From assembly GCA_028689835.1 (NCBI GenBank), contig JAQVCK010000005.1:1-48036 (forward strand): a DNA stretch of 48,036 nucleotides, given 5' to 3'. The stretch's first letter is position 1, and each line of letters begins with the position of its first letter. A program made the position numbers and the translations under genes. The notes beneath the pieces were generated by a model. The model saw only the letters and a list, made by a program, of their open reading frames with translations, searched no databases and was not told the origin of the DNA. This DNA is from Pygmaiobacter sp. GTDB lineage: Bacteria > Bacillota > Clostridia > Oscillospirales > Ruminococcaceae. Positions 29,638-37,541 of the stretch are shown here, one piece after another.

Positions 29638-30297
29638 ATGAAAAACAACCTGCGGGGAAATGCCGGCCCACAAAACGGCAGCCCTCAAAACACTAGCCCC
29701 CAAAACGCCAGCTTGGAAAGTGCAAACGGGCAAAGTGCAAGTGGGCAAGGTGCAACTGGAGAGAGCGTAAACCGGGAAAGTGCAGACAGCAAAAGCGCCG
29801 GGCCGGAACCGCAAACCGCCACCGCACCGGCAGTAGCGTTGGCCGCCCTAACGGGGCAGCCCACCGCCCCGGTAGCCCCCACCCCGGCAACCGCCCCTGC
29901 CCCGGCAGAAGCCCCCGCCCCAGAGGCCACCCCAACCCCGGCGGTGGCCTCTACCACAGCAACCACCCCAATAGCCCCCACCCCCGTGGGCGTGGAGGCA
30001 GTGCGGGAGAACCTGCCCGACGATGAAATTTTGTACGATTTGGCCGAGCTATTCCGGGTGTTTGGGGATTCTACCCGCATCAAAATTTTGTATGCCCTGT
30101 TTGAAAGCGAGCTTTGCGTGGGGGATATCGCCACGCTGCTCAACCTTTCGCAAAGTGCGGTAAGCCACCAGCTGCGGCTGCTGAAGGGCAGCAAGCTGGT
30201 AAAGTTCCGGCGGGAGGGGAAAACCATCTTCTACGCCCTCGATGATGAACACGTTCGCGCCATCATCGCCCTGGGGATGGAGCACGTGGAGGAGTAA
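29638..30297 (+). CDS. ArsR/SmtB-family metal sensor with a repetitive N-terminal extension
   Basis: 219 residues from ATG 29638 (GGAGGT 6 bp upstream). The last ~95 are a normal ArsR winged helix: LFRVFGDSTRIKILYALFESELCVGDIATLLNLSQSAVSHQLRLLKGSKLVKFRREGKTIFYALDD. The first ~120 are low complexity: about ten 5-residue units of the kind PQNxS/GQSAS/GESVN, then ~60 residues of Ala/Pro/Thr. Normal family length is 95-125. Only one Cys (ELCVGD) lies at the alpha3 metal site; C-terminal DDEH...H could form an alpha5 zinc site. Controls the HMA-ATPase genes. Confidence 0.88.
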   Translation: MKNNLRGNAGPQNGSPQNTSPQNASLESANGQSASGQGATGESVNRESADSKSAGPEPQTATAPAVALAALTGQPTAPVAPTPATAPAPAEAPAPEATPTPAVASTTATTPIAPTPVGVEAVRENLPDDEILYDLAELFRVFGDSTRIKILYALFESELCVGDIATLLNLSQSAVSHQLRLLKGSKLVKFRREGKTIFYALDDEHVRAIIALGMEHVEE

Positions 30298-30449
30298 CCC
30301 CCACGGTACCCCGCCGCAACCCGGCCCGCGCGTTAAAAACACGGCGGCCTGGCCCCAAGCTGCGCGGCACCGTGTTTACCCCCGGGAACCCCGGCAACCC
30401 CGGAAAATTTGCTTATAAATAATTGCTATATATGGAAAGGGAGCTTATC

Positions 30450-30665
30450 ATGACCAAGAAATTTAACATTGAAGTGGATTGCGCCAACTGCGCGGCCAAA
30501 ATTGAGGATGCCATCAAAAAGCTGCCGGGGGTTACCCGGGCAACCATCAGCTTTATGAGCCAAAAAATGCTGCTGGAAGCTGCCGATGCCGAATTTGACA
30601 CGGTGCTGCAAGCCGCTGTAAAAACCGCCAAAAAGGTGGAACCGGATTTTGAAATCACGCTGTAA
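30450..30665 (+). CDS. HMA-domain metal chaperone
   Basis: 71 residues from ATG 30450 (AAAGGGA 7 bp upstream). A stand-alone heavy-metal-associated fold with the binding loop DCANCAAKIEDAIKKLPGV (CxxC) and beta strands ATISFMSQKMLLEA. It would hand metal to the P-type ATPase next door, which lacks its own N-terminal HMA domain, so one gene seems split in two. Confidence 0.88.
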   Translation: MTKKFNIEVDCANCAAKIEDAIKKLPGVTRATISFMSQKMLLEAADAEFDTVLQAAVKTAKKVEPDFEITL

Positions 30666-30713
30666 AGCGGCCCCCGCAAGAACGGAAGATAGAGATAAGA
30701 GGAGTGCTGGCCG

Positions 30714-32588
30714 ATGACCAAAAAACAAAAAAAGACGATGTACCGCATCTTAGTGGCCGCCGTGTTGACCCTGGCGGCGGCCCTGCTTACCCATTTTGTG
30801 GCCCTGCCCCCGCTGGCGCAGCTTGGCTGCTTTTTGGTGCCCTACCTGGTAATTGGCCACGATGTTTTGCGCAAGGCCGTGCTGGGTGTGGTGCATGGCG
30901 AGGTATTTGACGAAAACTTTTTGATGGCCGTTGCCACTGTGGGTGCCATGGTGCTGGGCGAGTACGCCGAGGGCGTGGCCGTTATGCTGTTCTACCAGGT
31001 GGGAGAGCTATTCCAAAGCTATGCGGTGGGCAAAAGCCGCCGCAGCATCTCCGACCTGATGGATATCCGGCCGGATTTTGCCAACCTTGAAAACGCCGAT
31101 GGCTCCCTGCGCCAGGTTGACCCCGAGGAGGTGGCCGTGGGGCAGGTGATCGTCGTGCGCCCCGGCGAGCGGGTGCCGCTGGATGGCACCGTGCTTGCGG
31201 GGCGCTCCACCCTAAACACCAGCGCCCTAACCGGCGAGAGCAAGCCCCGCAGCGTGGCGGCGGGCAGCGAGGTGATCAGCGGCTGCATCAACAACGATGG
31301 CCTGCTGAAGGTGACGGTCAGCAAGGGCTACGGCGAATCCACCGTTGCCAAAATTTTGGATTTGGTTGAAAATTCCAGCCTCAAAAAAGCCAAGGCGGAA
31401 AATTTTATCACGAAATTTGCCCGCTACTATACCCCCGCCGTCTGCGTGGGGGCGCTGGCCCTGGCCGTGCTGCCCCCGCTGGTGCTGGGCGGCGGCTGGC
31501 CGGTATGGTCTACCTGGGTTGCCCGTGCGCTCACCTTTTTGGTCATCAGCTGCCCTTGCGCGCTGGTTATCAGCATTCCGCTCTCCTTCTTTGGGGGCAT
31601 TGGCGGGGCATCGCGCAGCGGCATTTTGGTCAAGGGCGGCAACTACTTGGAGGCCCTGGCCGAAACCAAAACCATTGTTTTTGATAAAACCGGCACCCTG
31701 ACCAAAGGGGTGTTTGCGGTGAGCGAACTTACCCCCGCGCCCGGCTTTGCCGAGGGCGAGCTGCTGGAGATTGCGGCTTTGGCCGAAAGCTATTCCAGCC
31801 ACCCCATCAGCAAAAGCCTGCGGGATGCCTGCACCGCCCCGCTGGATGCCAAGCGGGTGGCGGGCGTGCAGGAAATTGCGGGCCATGGTGTGGAGGCCCA
31901 GGTGGATGGCCGCGCCGTGGCGGTGGGCAACGCCCGGATGATGGCGCGCCACAATATCACCTTTACCCCGGCAAACGGGGCGGGCACGGTGGTTTACCTG
32001 GCGGTGGACGGCAAATTTGCCGGCTCCATTTTGATAGCCGACCAACTGAAGCCGACGGCAAAATCGGCCATGGCAGCCCTTAAAGAACAGGGCATCCGCA
32101 CCGTGATGTTGACCGGGGATGCCGCCCCGGTGGCCGAGGCGGTTGCCGCCACGCTGGGCATTGACGAGGTACACGCCGAGCTGCTGCCCGCCGATAAAGT
32201 AAGCTGGCTGGAACGCCTGCTGGCCCAAAAGCCCCCCAAAACCAACCTTGCCTTCACGGGCGATGGCATCAACGATGCGCCGGTGCTAACCCGCGCCGAT
32301 ATCGGCATTGCCATGGGGGCGCTGGGCAGCGATGCCGCCATTGAGGCCGCCGATGTTGTGCTGATGGACGATGACCCCGCCAAAATTGGCCTTGCCATGC
32401 GCATTGCCCGCAAATGTATGGGCATTGTGTACCAAAACATTGTGCTGGCGTTGGGCATCAAGGCGGTTTGCCTGGTGCTGGGCGCTTTGGGCATTGCCAA
32501 TATGTGGTGGGCCGTTTTTGCCGATGTTGGGGTGATGATTTTGGCTGTGCTGAACGCCACCCGGATGCTGGGCGGGGTAAAAAAATAA
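30714..32588 (+). CDS. P1B-type heavy-metal ATPase, CadA/ZntA-like
   Basis: 624 residues; AAGAGGAG precedes the ATG. Actuator TGES (SALTGESKP), TM6 metal site SCPCALV, phosphorylation DKTGTLTKG, HP motif (SSHPISKSL), hinge GDGINDAPVL and TM8 Asp in FADVGVMILAVLNATRML. SCPCALVISIP with the TM8 Asp is the Zn/Cd/Pb (P1B-2) pattern. It pumps divalent metal out. The missing N-terminal HMA is supplied by the preceding gene. Confidence 0.93.
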   Translation: MTKKQKKTMYRILVAAVLTLAAALLTHFVALPPLAQLGCFLVPYLVIGHDVLRKAVLGVVHGEVFDENFLMAVATVGAMVLGEYAEGVAVMLFYQVGELFQSYAVGKSRRSISDLMDIRPDFANLENADGSLRQVDPEEVAVGQVIVVRPGERVPLDGTVLAGRSTLNTSALTGESKPRSVAAGSEVISGCINNDGLLKVTVSKGYGESTVAKILDLVENSSLKKAKAENFITKFARYYTPAVCVGALALAVLPPLVLGGGWPVWSTWVARALTFLVISCPCALVISIPLSFFGGIGGASRSGILVKGGNYLEALAETKTIVFDKTGTLTKGVFAVSELTPAPGFAEGELLEIAALAESYSSHPISKSLRDACTAPLDAKRVAGVQEIAGHGVEAQVDGRAVAVGNARMMARHNITFTPANGAGTVVYLAVDGKFAGSILIADQLKPTAKSAMAALKEQGIRTVMLTGDAAPVAEAVAATLGIDEVHAELLPADKVSWLERLLAQKPPKTNLAFTGDGINDAPVLTRADIGIAMGALGSDAAIEAADVVLMDDDPAKIGLAMRIARKCMGIVYQNIVLALGIKAVCLVLGALGIANMWWAVFADVGVMILAVLNATRMLGGVKK

Positions 32589-32655
32589 AACCCATGCCCG
32601 CCACCGGCAACCCAACCACGGTGGCTGCCAAACCAAAAGAAAGCTTTGTAAAAGG

Positions 32656-32697
32656 CCGATGCCGGAACGCTTGCAGTGCGTTCCGGCATCGGTTTTT
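32656..32697 (+). terminator. Terminator of the metal-efflux operon
   Basis: CCGATGCCGGAACGC-N7-GCGTTCCGGCATCGG, a perfect 15-bp stem, then TTTTT. Confidence 0.95.
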
Positions 32698-32751
32698 GTA
32701 TCGGTTTTTATATTTTTGGGTGTGTTTTTAATGTGTGTTTTAATATGCTTT

Positions 32752-33438
32752 TTAATGTAGGGGGCCATCGGTAGCCCCGGGGGCGGGGCTGGTGGGTTGG
32801 TCGGGCGGGTATTCGCCCTGCAGGGTGGCTTCCAGCTTGCTTAGGCGAACCTCCAACCGGCAGATGCGCTGCTTTACAACATCGGGCAAATCCTGCTGGT
32901 CAAGGTCGTCCGCCGGGCAAACCGGCTTGTTATTAATCCGCACAACCTCGGCGGGCACACCCACCGCCGTGGCGTTGGCGGGCAGGTTGGAAAGTACCAC
33001 GCTGCCCGCGCCAATGCGCACATTATCCCCAATGAACACCGGGCCCAGCACCTTGGCCCCCGCGCCAATCAGCACATTGTTGCCCAGGGTGGGGTGGCGC
33101 TTGCCACAATCCTTGCCGGTGCCGCCCAGGGTAACCCCATGGTAGATGGTGCAGTTATCGCCAATTTCGGTGGTTTCGCCAAACACAATGCCCATGCCAT
33201 GGTCAATAAACAGCTTGTGGCCAATTTTTGCGCCGGGGTGAATTTCAATCCCGGTGATGTGGCGCGCAAGCTGGCTGTTCAGCCGCGCCAAAAAAAGCAG
33301 CTTGTGCCGGTAAAAAAAGCTGGATACCGCATGGAAAACAAGAATGTGGAAGCCCGGGTACAACAGCAGCACCTCGGCCACATTGCGGGCGGCGGGGTCT
33401 TTATCCCGTATATTTTTGGCATCAGCCCAAAGGCCCAT
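32752..33438 (-). CDS. cysE: Serine O-acetyltransferase
   Basis: 228 residues from ATG 33438 (GGGAG 9 bp upstream; the longer frame runs into the next promoter). Left-handed beta-helix hexapeptide repeats with the active-site block FIDHGMGIVFGETTEIGDNCTIYHGVTLGGTGKDCGKRHPTLGN, as in CysE. It makes O-acetylserine from serine and acetyl-CoA for cysteine synthesis. The N-terminus is short (EpsC/SrpH-like size). The C-terminal ~55 residues form an extra tail (VVKQRICRLEVRLSKLEATLQ, probable coiled coil, then Pro-rich). Confidence 0.93.
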   Translation of the reverse strand: MGLWADAKNIRDKDPAARNVAEVLLLYPGFHILVFHAVSSFFYRHKLLFLARLNSQLARHITGIEIHPGAKIGHKLFIDHGMGIVFGETTEIGDNCTIYHGVTLGGTGKDCGKRHPTLGNNVLIGAGAKVLGPVFIGDNVRIGAGSVVLSNLPANATAVGVPAEVVRINNKPVCPADDLDQQDLPDVVKQRICRLEVRLSKLEATLQGEYPPDQPTSPAPGATDGPLH

Positions 33439-33474
33439 GGTAACACGCTCCCTATTTATTATAAACGATGTTCT

Positions 33475-33503
33475 ATTATACCGCGTTGCCGCGCAAAGGG
33501 CAA
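33475..33503 (-). promoter_or_regulatory. Promoter of cysE
   Basis: Minus strand TTGCCC-17 bp-TATAAT, about 36 bp before the start codon. It is back to back with the promoter at 33525. Confidence 0.75.
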
Positions 33504-33524
33504 GATAGCCACGCGCGAAATTGG

Positions 33525-33553
33525 TTGCACGGTGGTGCAAAAGACGGTATACT
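33525..33553 (+). promoter_or_regulatory. Promoter of the diguanylate cyclase gene with palindrome at -35
   Basis: TTGCAC-17 bp-TATACT. TTGCAC-GGTG-GTGCAA is an inverted repeat that covers the -35 and could be an operator. The same -35/-10 pair occurs on the minus strand at 40129-40101. Confidence 0.75.
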
Positions 33554-33657
33554 GTAACATAATAGGCATGGTGGGCACCACAAGCGGGTAACCCCCACAC
33601 CATGGCGGGTGCCCCACCACCAAAACACAACAACGGCAGGAAGGGAAGTGGCAGGCG

Positions 33658-35133
33658 ATGAAAGCGGGGAAGCTCCCCATCAATTTTATCATTTCAGCGG
33701 TGATTGTGCTGGGGTTTGGCGCTACCATGCTCTACTCGTACGGTTCCTTGCGGCAGCTATTTTGGGATGATGTGGAGGCCGTTTCGGAGCTGACCTCGGA
33801 AAATATCTTCGTCAGCATCAACAATTTGATGGACCGCCCGATGAATGTATCGCTTACCATGGCCAACGATACCTTCCTGCGGGATTTTATACGCAGCGAA
33901 GCCCAGGATGAGGCGGATACCGCGCACACCGCCACCATCCAGGCGTACCTTGCCTCCTACCACGAAAAATACGATTTTGATTCGGTGTTTTTTGTTTCGG
34001 CCAAAACCCGCAACTACTACCACTATGCCAACGGGTTAGACCGGGTGCTATCCACCGATAACCCCGAGGATGCTTGGTACGACCAATTTTTGGCCGACAC
34101 GCGGGAGTGTGCCCTCAACGTGGATAACGACCAAGCGAAGGAGAACAGCATTACCATCTTTGTAAACTGCAAGCTGCTGGATGAGCAGGGCAATGTTTTG
34201 GGGGTGGTGGGCGTGGGGATGGAAACCCCCTACGTGCAGGCGTTTTTATCCCAAAACGAGGAAGAATACGGCGTAAAAGCCTACCTGATTGATGCCACGG
34301 GCCGGGTGGAGTTATCCTCCACCACCACCAGCTTTGAGAATGTGAATCTGTTTGACCAGGAAATTTACCAATCAATGGAGCAGGTGATACTGCAAAACAC
34401 CGATACCGCCCAGCAGCGTTGGTACCACAGCCAGCGGGTGGATGGGTATGTGGTATCCCAGTACATCCCCAACCTGAACTGGTATTTGGTGGTGGAAAAA
34501 AGCACCACCGAGTTCCACAACCGGATGATTGGCCAGATGGTGGTGGATTTGCTGTTCAGCCTGCTGGTGCTGGGGGCGGTGGTATCGATTGTATCGGCGG
34601 TAAACCGGCGGAACAAAAAAGCCCTGGTGGAGATGGCACAGGTAGACCGCCTTACCGGCATCCGCAACCGGAACAGCTACGAGCAGGAGCTGCTCAAATA
34701 CAAAAAACAGCTTGGCAGCTTGACCGGCTTTGGGGTGGGTGTGTTTGATATCAACAACCTAAAACGGGTCAACGATGTGTGCGGGCACCAGGCGGGGGAT
34801 GGCTACATCAAGCGCTTTTCCGAGCTGCTGTGCGAAACCTTTAAAAATTGCCCGGTTTTTAGGATTGGCGGGGACGAATTTGCCGTGTTTTTCCTCAACA
34901 CCACCGAGGAGGAGGCCGCCCGCGGGGTGGCGGCGCTGCGCCGCCGGATGGAATCGGAGCAGGTGCAGGGGCTGGCCATCAGCGCGGCGTGCGGCTACGC
35001 CTTCTACAATCAAGATGCCCCGCAGGAGCTAAACACGATTTTTAAAATGGCGGACGATGCCATGTACGCCGATAAACTGCGGATCAAGGTGGAGGGCAAC
35101 GGCCCCCAAACACCCCCCTGCGCCCCACAGTAG
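33658..35133 (+). CDS. Membrane diguanylate cyclase with extracellular Cache sensor
   Basis: 491 residues. TM1 ~9-28, a ~265-residue dCache-like sensor domain (GNVLGVVGVGMETPYVQAFL and SQYIPNLNWYLVVEKS are its typical ends), TM2 ~300-322, then GGDEF (~335-480): DRLTGIRNRNSYE, FDINNLKRVNDVCGHQAGDGYI and the active site IGGDEF. All catalytic residues are present. I see no RxxD inhibitory site just before GGDEF. It makes c-di-GMP on binding a small extracellular ligand. Confidence 0.9.
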   Translation: MKAGKLPINFIISAVIVLGFGATMLYSYGSLRQLFWDDVEAVSELTSENIFVSINNLMDRPMNVSLTMANDTFLRDFIRSEAQDEADTAHTATIQAYLASYHEKYDFDSVFFVSAKTRNYYHYANGLDRVLSTDNPEDAWYDQFLADTRECALNVDNDQAKENSITIFVNCKLLDEQGNVLGVVGVGMETPYVQAFLSQNEEEYGVKAYLIDATGRVELSSTTTSFENVNLFDQEIYQSMEQVILQNTDTAQQRWYHSQRVDGYVVSQYIPNLNWYLVVEKSTTEFHNRMIGQMVVDLLFSLLVLGAVVSIVSAVNRRNKKALVEMAQVDRLTGIRNRNSYEQELLKYKKQLGSLTGFGVGVFDINNLKRVNDVCGHQAGDGYIKRFSELLCETFKNCPVFRIGGDEFAVFFLNTTEEEAARGVAALRRRMESEQVQGLAISAACGYAFYNQDAPQELNTIFKMADDAMYADKLRIKVEGNGPQTPPCAPQ

Positions 35134-35154
35134 GGCAAACGGAACAAAACGCAG

Positions 35155-35201
35155 AAAACCGCCAACGGTGCAGCCCCCTGGGGCAGCCGTTGGCGGTTTT
35201 T
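35155..35201 (+). terminator. Terminator of the cyclase gene
   Basis: AAAACCGCCAACGG / CCGTTGGCGGTTTT, perfect 14-bp stem with an inner GCCCC/GGGGC, then TTTTT. Confidence 0.95.
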
Positions 35202-35344
35202 AGGTGGCCGAAAAGCCACGGCCGGCAAATGCTTTGTGTTGGGCTTTTGGGGTGGCTATCTCTGTGGCGGGGTAGCGGTTCATAGGGGCCCAGAAAAGCA
35301 AAAACCGGCAAAAATTATAAAAGCGTGTAAAGGTTGGCCGCCGC

Positions 35345-35659
35345 TTAAACCCCGGGGCAAGGCAAAGGAACCACCGCACCGGTGCCAAAATCGGCCAGGA
35401 TATCGGCAATAGATTCCAGCGCTACCGCATTTTCATAGCAGAAGCAAAGCAACGCCTTGGCAAGGGGAAGTGGGGTGCCCGGCAGGGCGTAGCCTACCTG
35501 GCGGATGGTTTCTCCCTCCTGGTATTGCGCGTGCAGGGTAAGGGCGGGTTCGCTACCGCAAAGCGAATAGCGGATTGAATACGCGGGCTGTAACCCGGGC
35601 AAGGCGGTGTGCCTGCCCAGGTATGCCAAAATCTCCCCCGCAACAGGGCTTTTTTCCAT
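35345..35659 (-). CDS. DUF6514-like protein
   Basis: 104 residues from ATG 35659; GGAG lies a little far (13 bp) upstream, but ATG 35689 has none. YSIRYSLCGSEPALTLHAQYQEGETIRQVGYALPG, then LAKALLCFCYENAVALESIADILADF, resembles DUF6514, a short family of unknown role in Ruminococcaceae and relatives. It follows a promoter and leader terminator (35754-35856). Confidence 0.55.
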   Translation of the reverse strand: MEKSPVAGEILAYLGRHTALPGLQPAYSIRYSLCGSEPALTLHAQYQEGETIRQVGYALPGTPLPLAKALLCFCYENAVALESIADILADFGTGAVVPLPCPGV

Positions 35660-35753
35660 GGTCACTCGTTCACTCCAATTCTTCCTCATCGTAACGGAAA
35701 AATATACCGCCCGGCGGGCGGTAAGGGCTGCCTACAGCAAAACCATATAAAAA

Positions 35754-35785
35754 CCGCAAAAAACACACCCGTGCCGCAGGGTGTG
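35754..35785 (-). terminator. Leader terminator upstream of the DUF6514-like gene
   Basis: Minus strand CACACCC-N8-GGGTGTG then TTTTTTG. It lies between the promoter at 35856-35828 and the gene start at 35659, so transcripts either stop as a ~70-nt RNA or read on. Confidence 0.75.
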
Positions 35786-35827
35786 CTCCCAGAAAAGACA
35801 AATGACTGCTGCGGGCAGAATAGTAAT

Positions 35828-35856
35828 AGTATAGCTTATCTTGAAATTTGGCGCAA
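35828..35856 (-). promoter_or_regulatory. Promoter for the DUF6514-like gene or a short RNA
   Basis: Minus strand TTGCGC-17 bp-TATACT. Between here and 36121 I see no gene on either strand. Confidence 0.6.
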
Positions 35857-36121
35857 GAAACAAAAGCAACAAAAATTATGGGAAAATTGCCTTATAAACC
35901 TTGCAATTGTAATAGATGTCAAAATTTTACAATCAATTCTGCCAGGATGGTGAAAAAAATGTACGACCCAACGTGACCAAAATCGACTGCATACGTATCC
36001 GAAAGGGGGCAGGCTGGAAGCACCCCGCCGCAAAGCCCCTCGGCAGCAGCCCGGCGGCGGGCAGGTATGCCAAAAAATGGAACATAAAACTGTGCATCAA
36101 CCCAAAAAGCGCCCCGGAATC

Positions 36122-36150
36122 TTGACAAGGGATGGTGTAAATGCTACGCT
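36122..36150 (+). promoter_or_regulatory. Promoter of the antiterminator gene
   Basis: TTGACA-17 bp-TACGCT, directly before the RNA antiterminator hairpin. Confidence 0.7.
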
Positions 36151-36164
36151 TGCGGTGTAACAAT

Positions 36165-36276
36165 GTTGGAAGGTTACCCTACGGGCTTGACCAACTCTGT
36201 ACAGTATGCTGCTACCCCGCCTGTTCTAACGCATAAAACAGGTGCGGCGTTCCGGCGCTGTGTGGGGTTGTTTTTT
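36165..36276 (+). promoter_or_regulatory. RNA antiterminator (RAT) and overlapping terminator A
   Basis: RAT: GTTGG-AAGGTTA-CCC-TAC-GGG-CTTGA-CCAAC at 36165-36195, two short stems parted by asymmetric loops, as in BglG/LicT/GlcT targets. Terminator: CAACTCTGTACAG (36192-36204) pairs fully, with G-U pairs, with CTGTGTGGGGTTG (36258-36270), then TTTTTT. The two share CAAC, so they exclude each other. The gene therefore controls itself. Confidence 0.8.
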
Positions 36277-36388
36277 GTTGCTTGCCAAACCGCCCGGCGC
36301 GCTGCCCACCGCAAACGTGGCGGCGGCAAGGGCTTGCGTTTGGCCTGCTTGCCGTGGCGGTTCCCGCTTGATTTGGCAGAGGTGCCCT

Positions 36389-37240
36389 ATGTTTTTTACC
36401 ATCAAAAAGGTCATCAACAATAACGTCCTCTGCGTGGCAGATGCCCAAAACCGGGAGCTGATTGTTACCGGCAAGGGCATTGGCTTTGGGCACCATGCGG
36501 GGGAGGCACTGCCCGATACGGCGGTGGAAAAAACCTACCGGATGGAAAGCTCGGCGGTGCAGCGCAAGCTGCTGGATTTGAGCGAGCAGATACCCTACGA
36601 GCATCTGGCCCTGACCGATGCGCTGGTGGGCTACATCCGCACCCAACTGCACTACCCCCTCAACGAAAGCCTGCTGATTACCCTGGCGGACCATATCAGC
36701 TTTGCGGTGGAGCGTGCCCGCCAAAACATCCGCTTTACCAACCCCCTGATGGATTCCATCCGCGCCTATTACCCCGAGGAATACCGCCTGGGGGTCTACT
36801 GCCTGGGGCAAATCAGCACCCGGCTGGGGGTAAGCCTGGCCGATGACGAGGCAGGCTTTATCGCGCTGCATATCGTGAATGCCGAGCTGAATACCTCCAT
36901 GCCCGTCGTCAACGAGATTACCAAATTTGTGGAGGGCTGTGTGCAGGTGGTGGAGTATTACTACCATACCCACTACGACCGAGAATCGCTGGATTTCAAC
37001 CGTTTTTCTCTCCACCTGCGCTTTTTTGGGCAGCGCCTCTTTCAAGATAAAATGGAGCAGGATGCCGATAACGAGCATGACCGCCTTTTCCGCCAGCTGA
37101 TTGCCCGCAACTGCGCCCGCCATTACCAGTGCGCTACCTGCGTGGCCGAGTATGTGCAAAAAACCTGGCACAAAACCCTATCGGACGAGGAAATGGTTTT
37201 TTTAACCCTCCACCTAAAACGCATCAACCCCGGCGAATAG
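36389..37240 (+). CDS. BglG/LicT-family transcription antiterminator
   Basis: 283 residues from ATG 36389 (AGAGGTG upstream; the long frame from 36242 starts in the terminator). CAT RNA-binding domain at 1-55 (MFFTIKKVINNNVLCVADAQNRELIVTGKGIGF), PRD1 and PRD2 follow with their conserved His sites (TLADHISFAVER, FIALHIVNAEL, LHLRFFGQRL, FLTLHLKRI). PTS-driven phosphorylation sets dimerisation and RNA binding. The neighbouring PTS gene has a matching RAT. Confidence 0.93.
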   Translation: MFFTIKKVINNNVLCVADAQNRELIVTGKGIGFGHHAGEALPDTAVEKTYRMESSAVQRKLLDLSEQIPYEHLALTDALVGYIRTQLHYPLNESLLITLADHISFAVERARQNIRFTNPLMDSIRAYYPEEYRLGVYCLGQISTRLGVSLADDEAGFIALHIVNAELNTSMPVVNEITKFVEGCVQVVEYYYHTHYDRESLDFNRFSLHLRFFGQRLFQDKMEQDADNEHDRLFRQLIARNCARHYQCATCVAEYVQKTWHKTLSDEEMVFLTLHLKRINPGE

Positions 37241-37285
37241 CCTCTTGGCCTTCTATATATACTAGAAGATACAACACGGCAAAGC

Positions 37286-37396
37286 GTGAGATAGTTACCT
37301 TTGGGCTAAACTCACCTTTTGTGGTGGCATACGTACCCCGCCCCCGCTGCAGAGGGTGGCCACGGTGCGTTTGCCCCACAAAGGGTGAGTTTTTTA
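37286..37396 (+). promoter_or_regulatory. RAT and overlapping terminator B before the PTS gene
   Basis: RAT: GTGAG-ATAGTTA-CC-TTT-GG-GCTAAA-CTCAC at 37286-37315, same shape as RAT A with GTTACC and GGGCT kept. Terminator: AAACTCACCTTTTGTGG pairs with CCACAAAGGGTGAGTTT, then TTTT (37308-37396), sharing CTCAC with the RAT. Antitermination is needed for PTS expression. Confidence 0.85.
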
Positions 37397-37541
37397 TTGG
37401 CGCGGGCCGCGCCACAGCGATAGATTGCCAAAACAACCCACCGCTTTTTTATTTCCGTTCGCGCTGCCCCACGCCACTGCGCGGCAACCGGGGCAGATGG
37501 CAAAAAATAGCATCGGCTATTTTTCAGAAGGAGGAATTACC

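Noticed and set aside
31227..32228. 333-codon minus-strand frame
   Set aside because: Antisense shadow of the P-type ATPase with Gly/His/Arg-rich composition.
35919..36163. Minus-strand frames of 69 and 76 codons
   Set aside because: No ribosome site, overlap each other, and lie in an intergenic region upstream of a plus-strand promoter.
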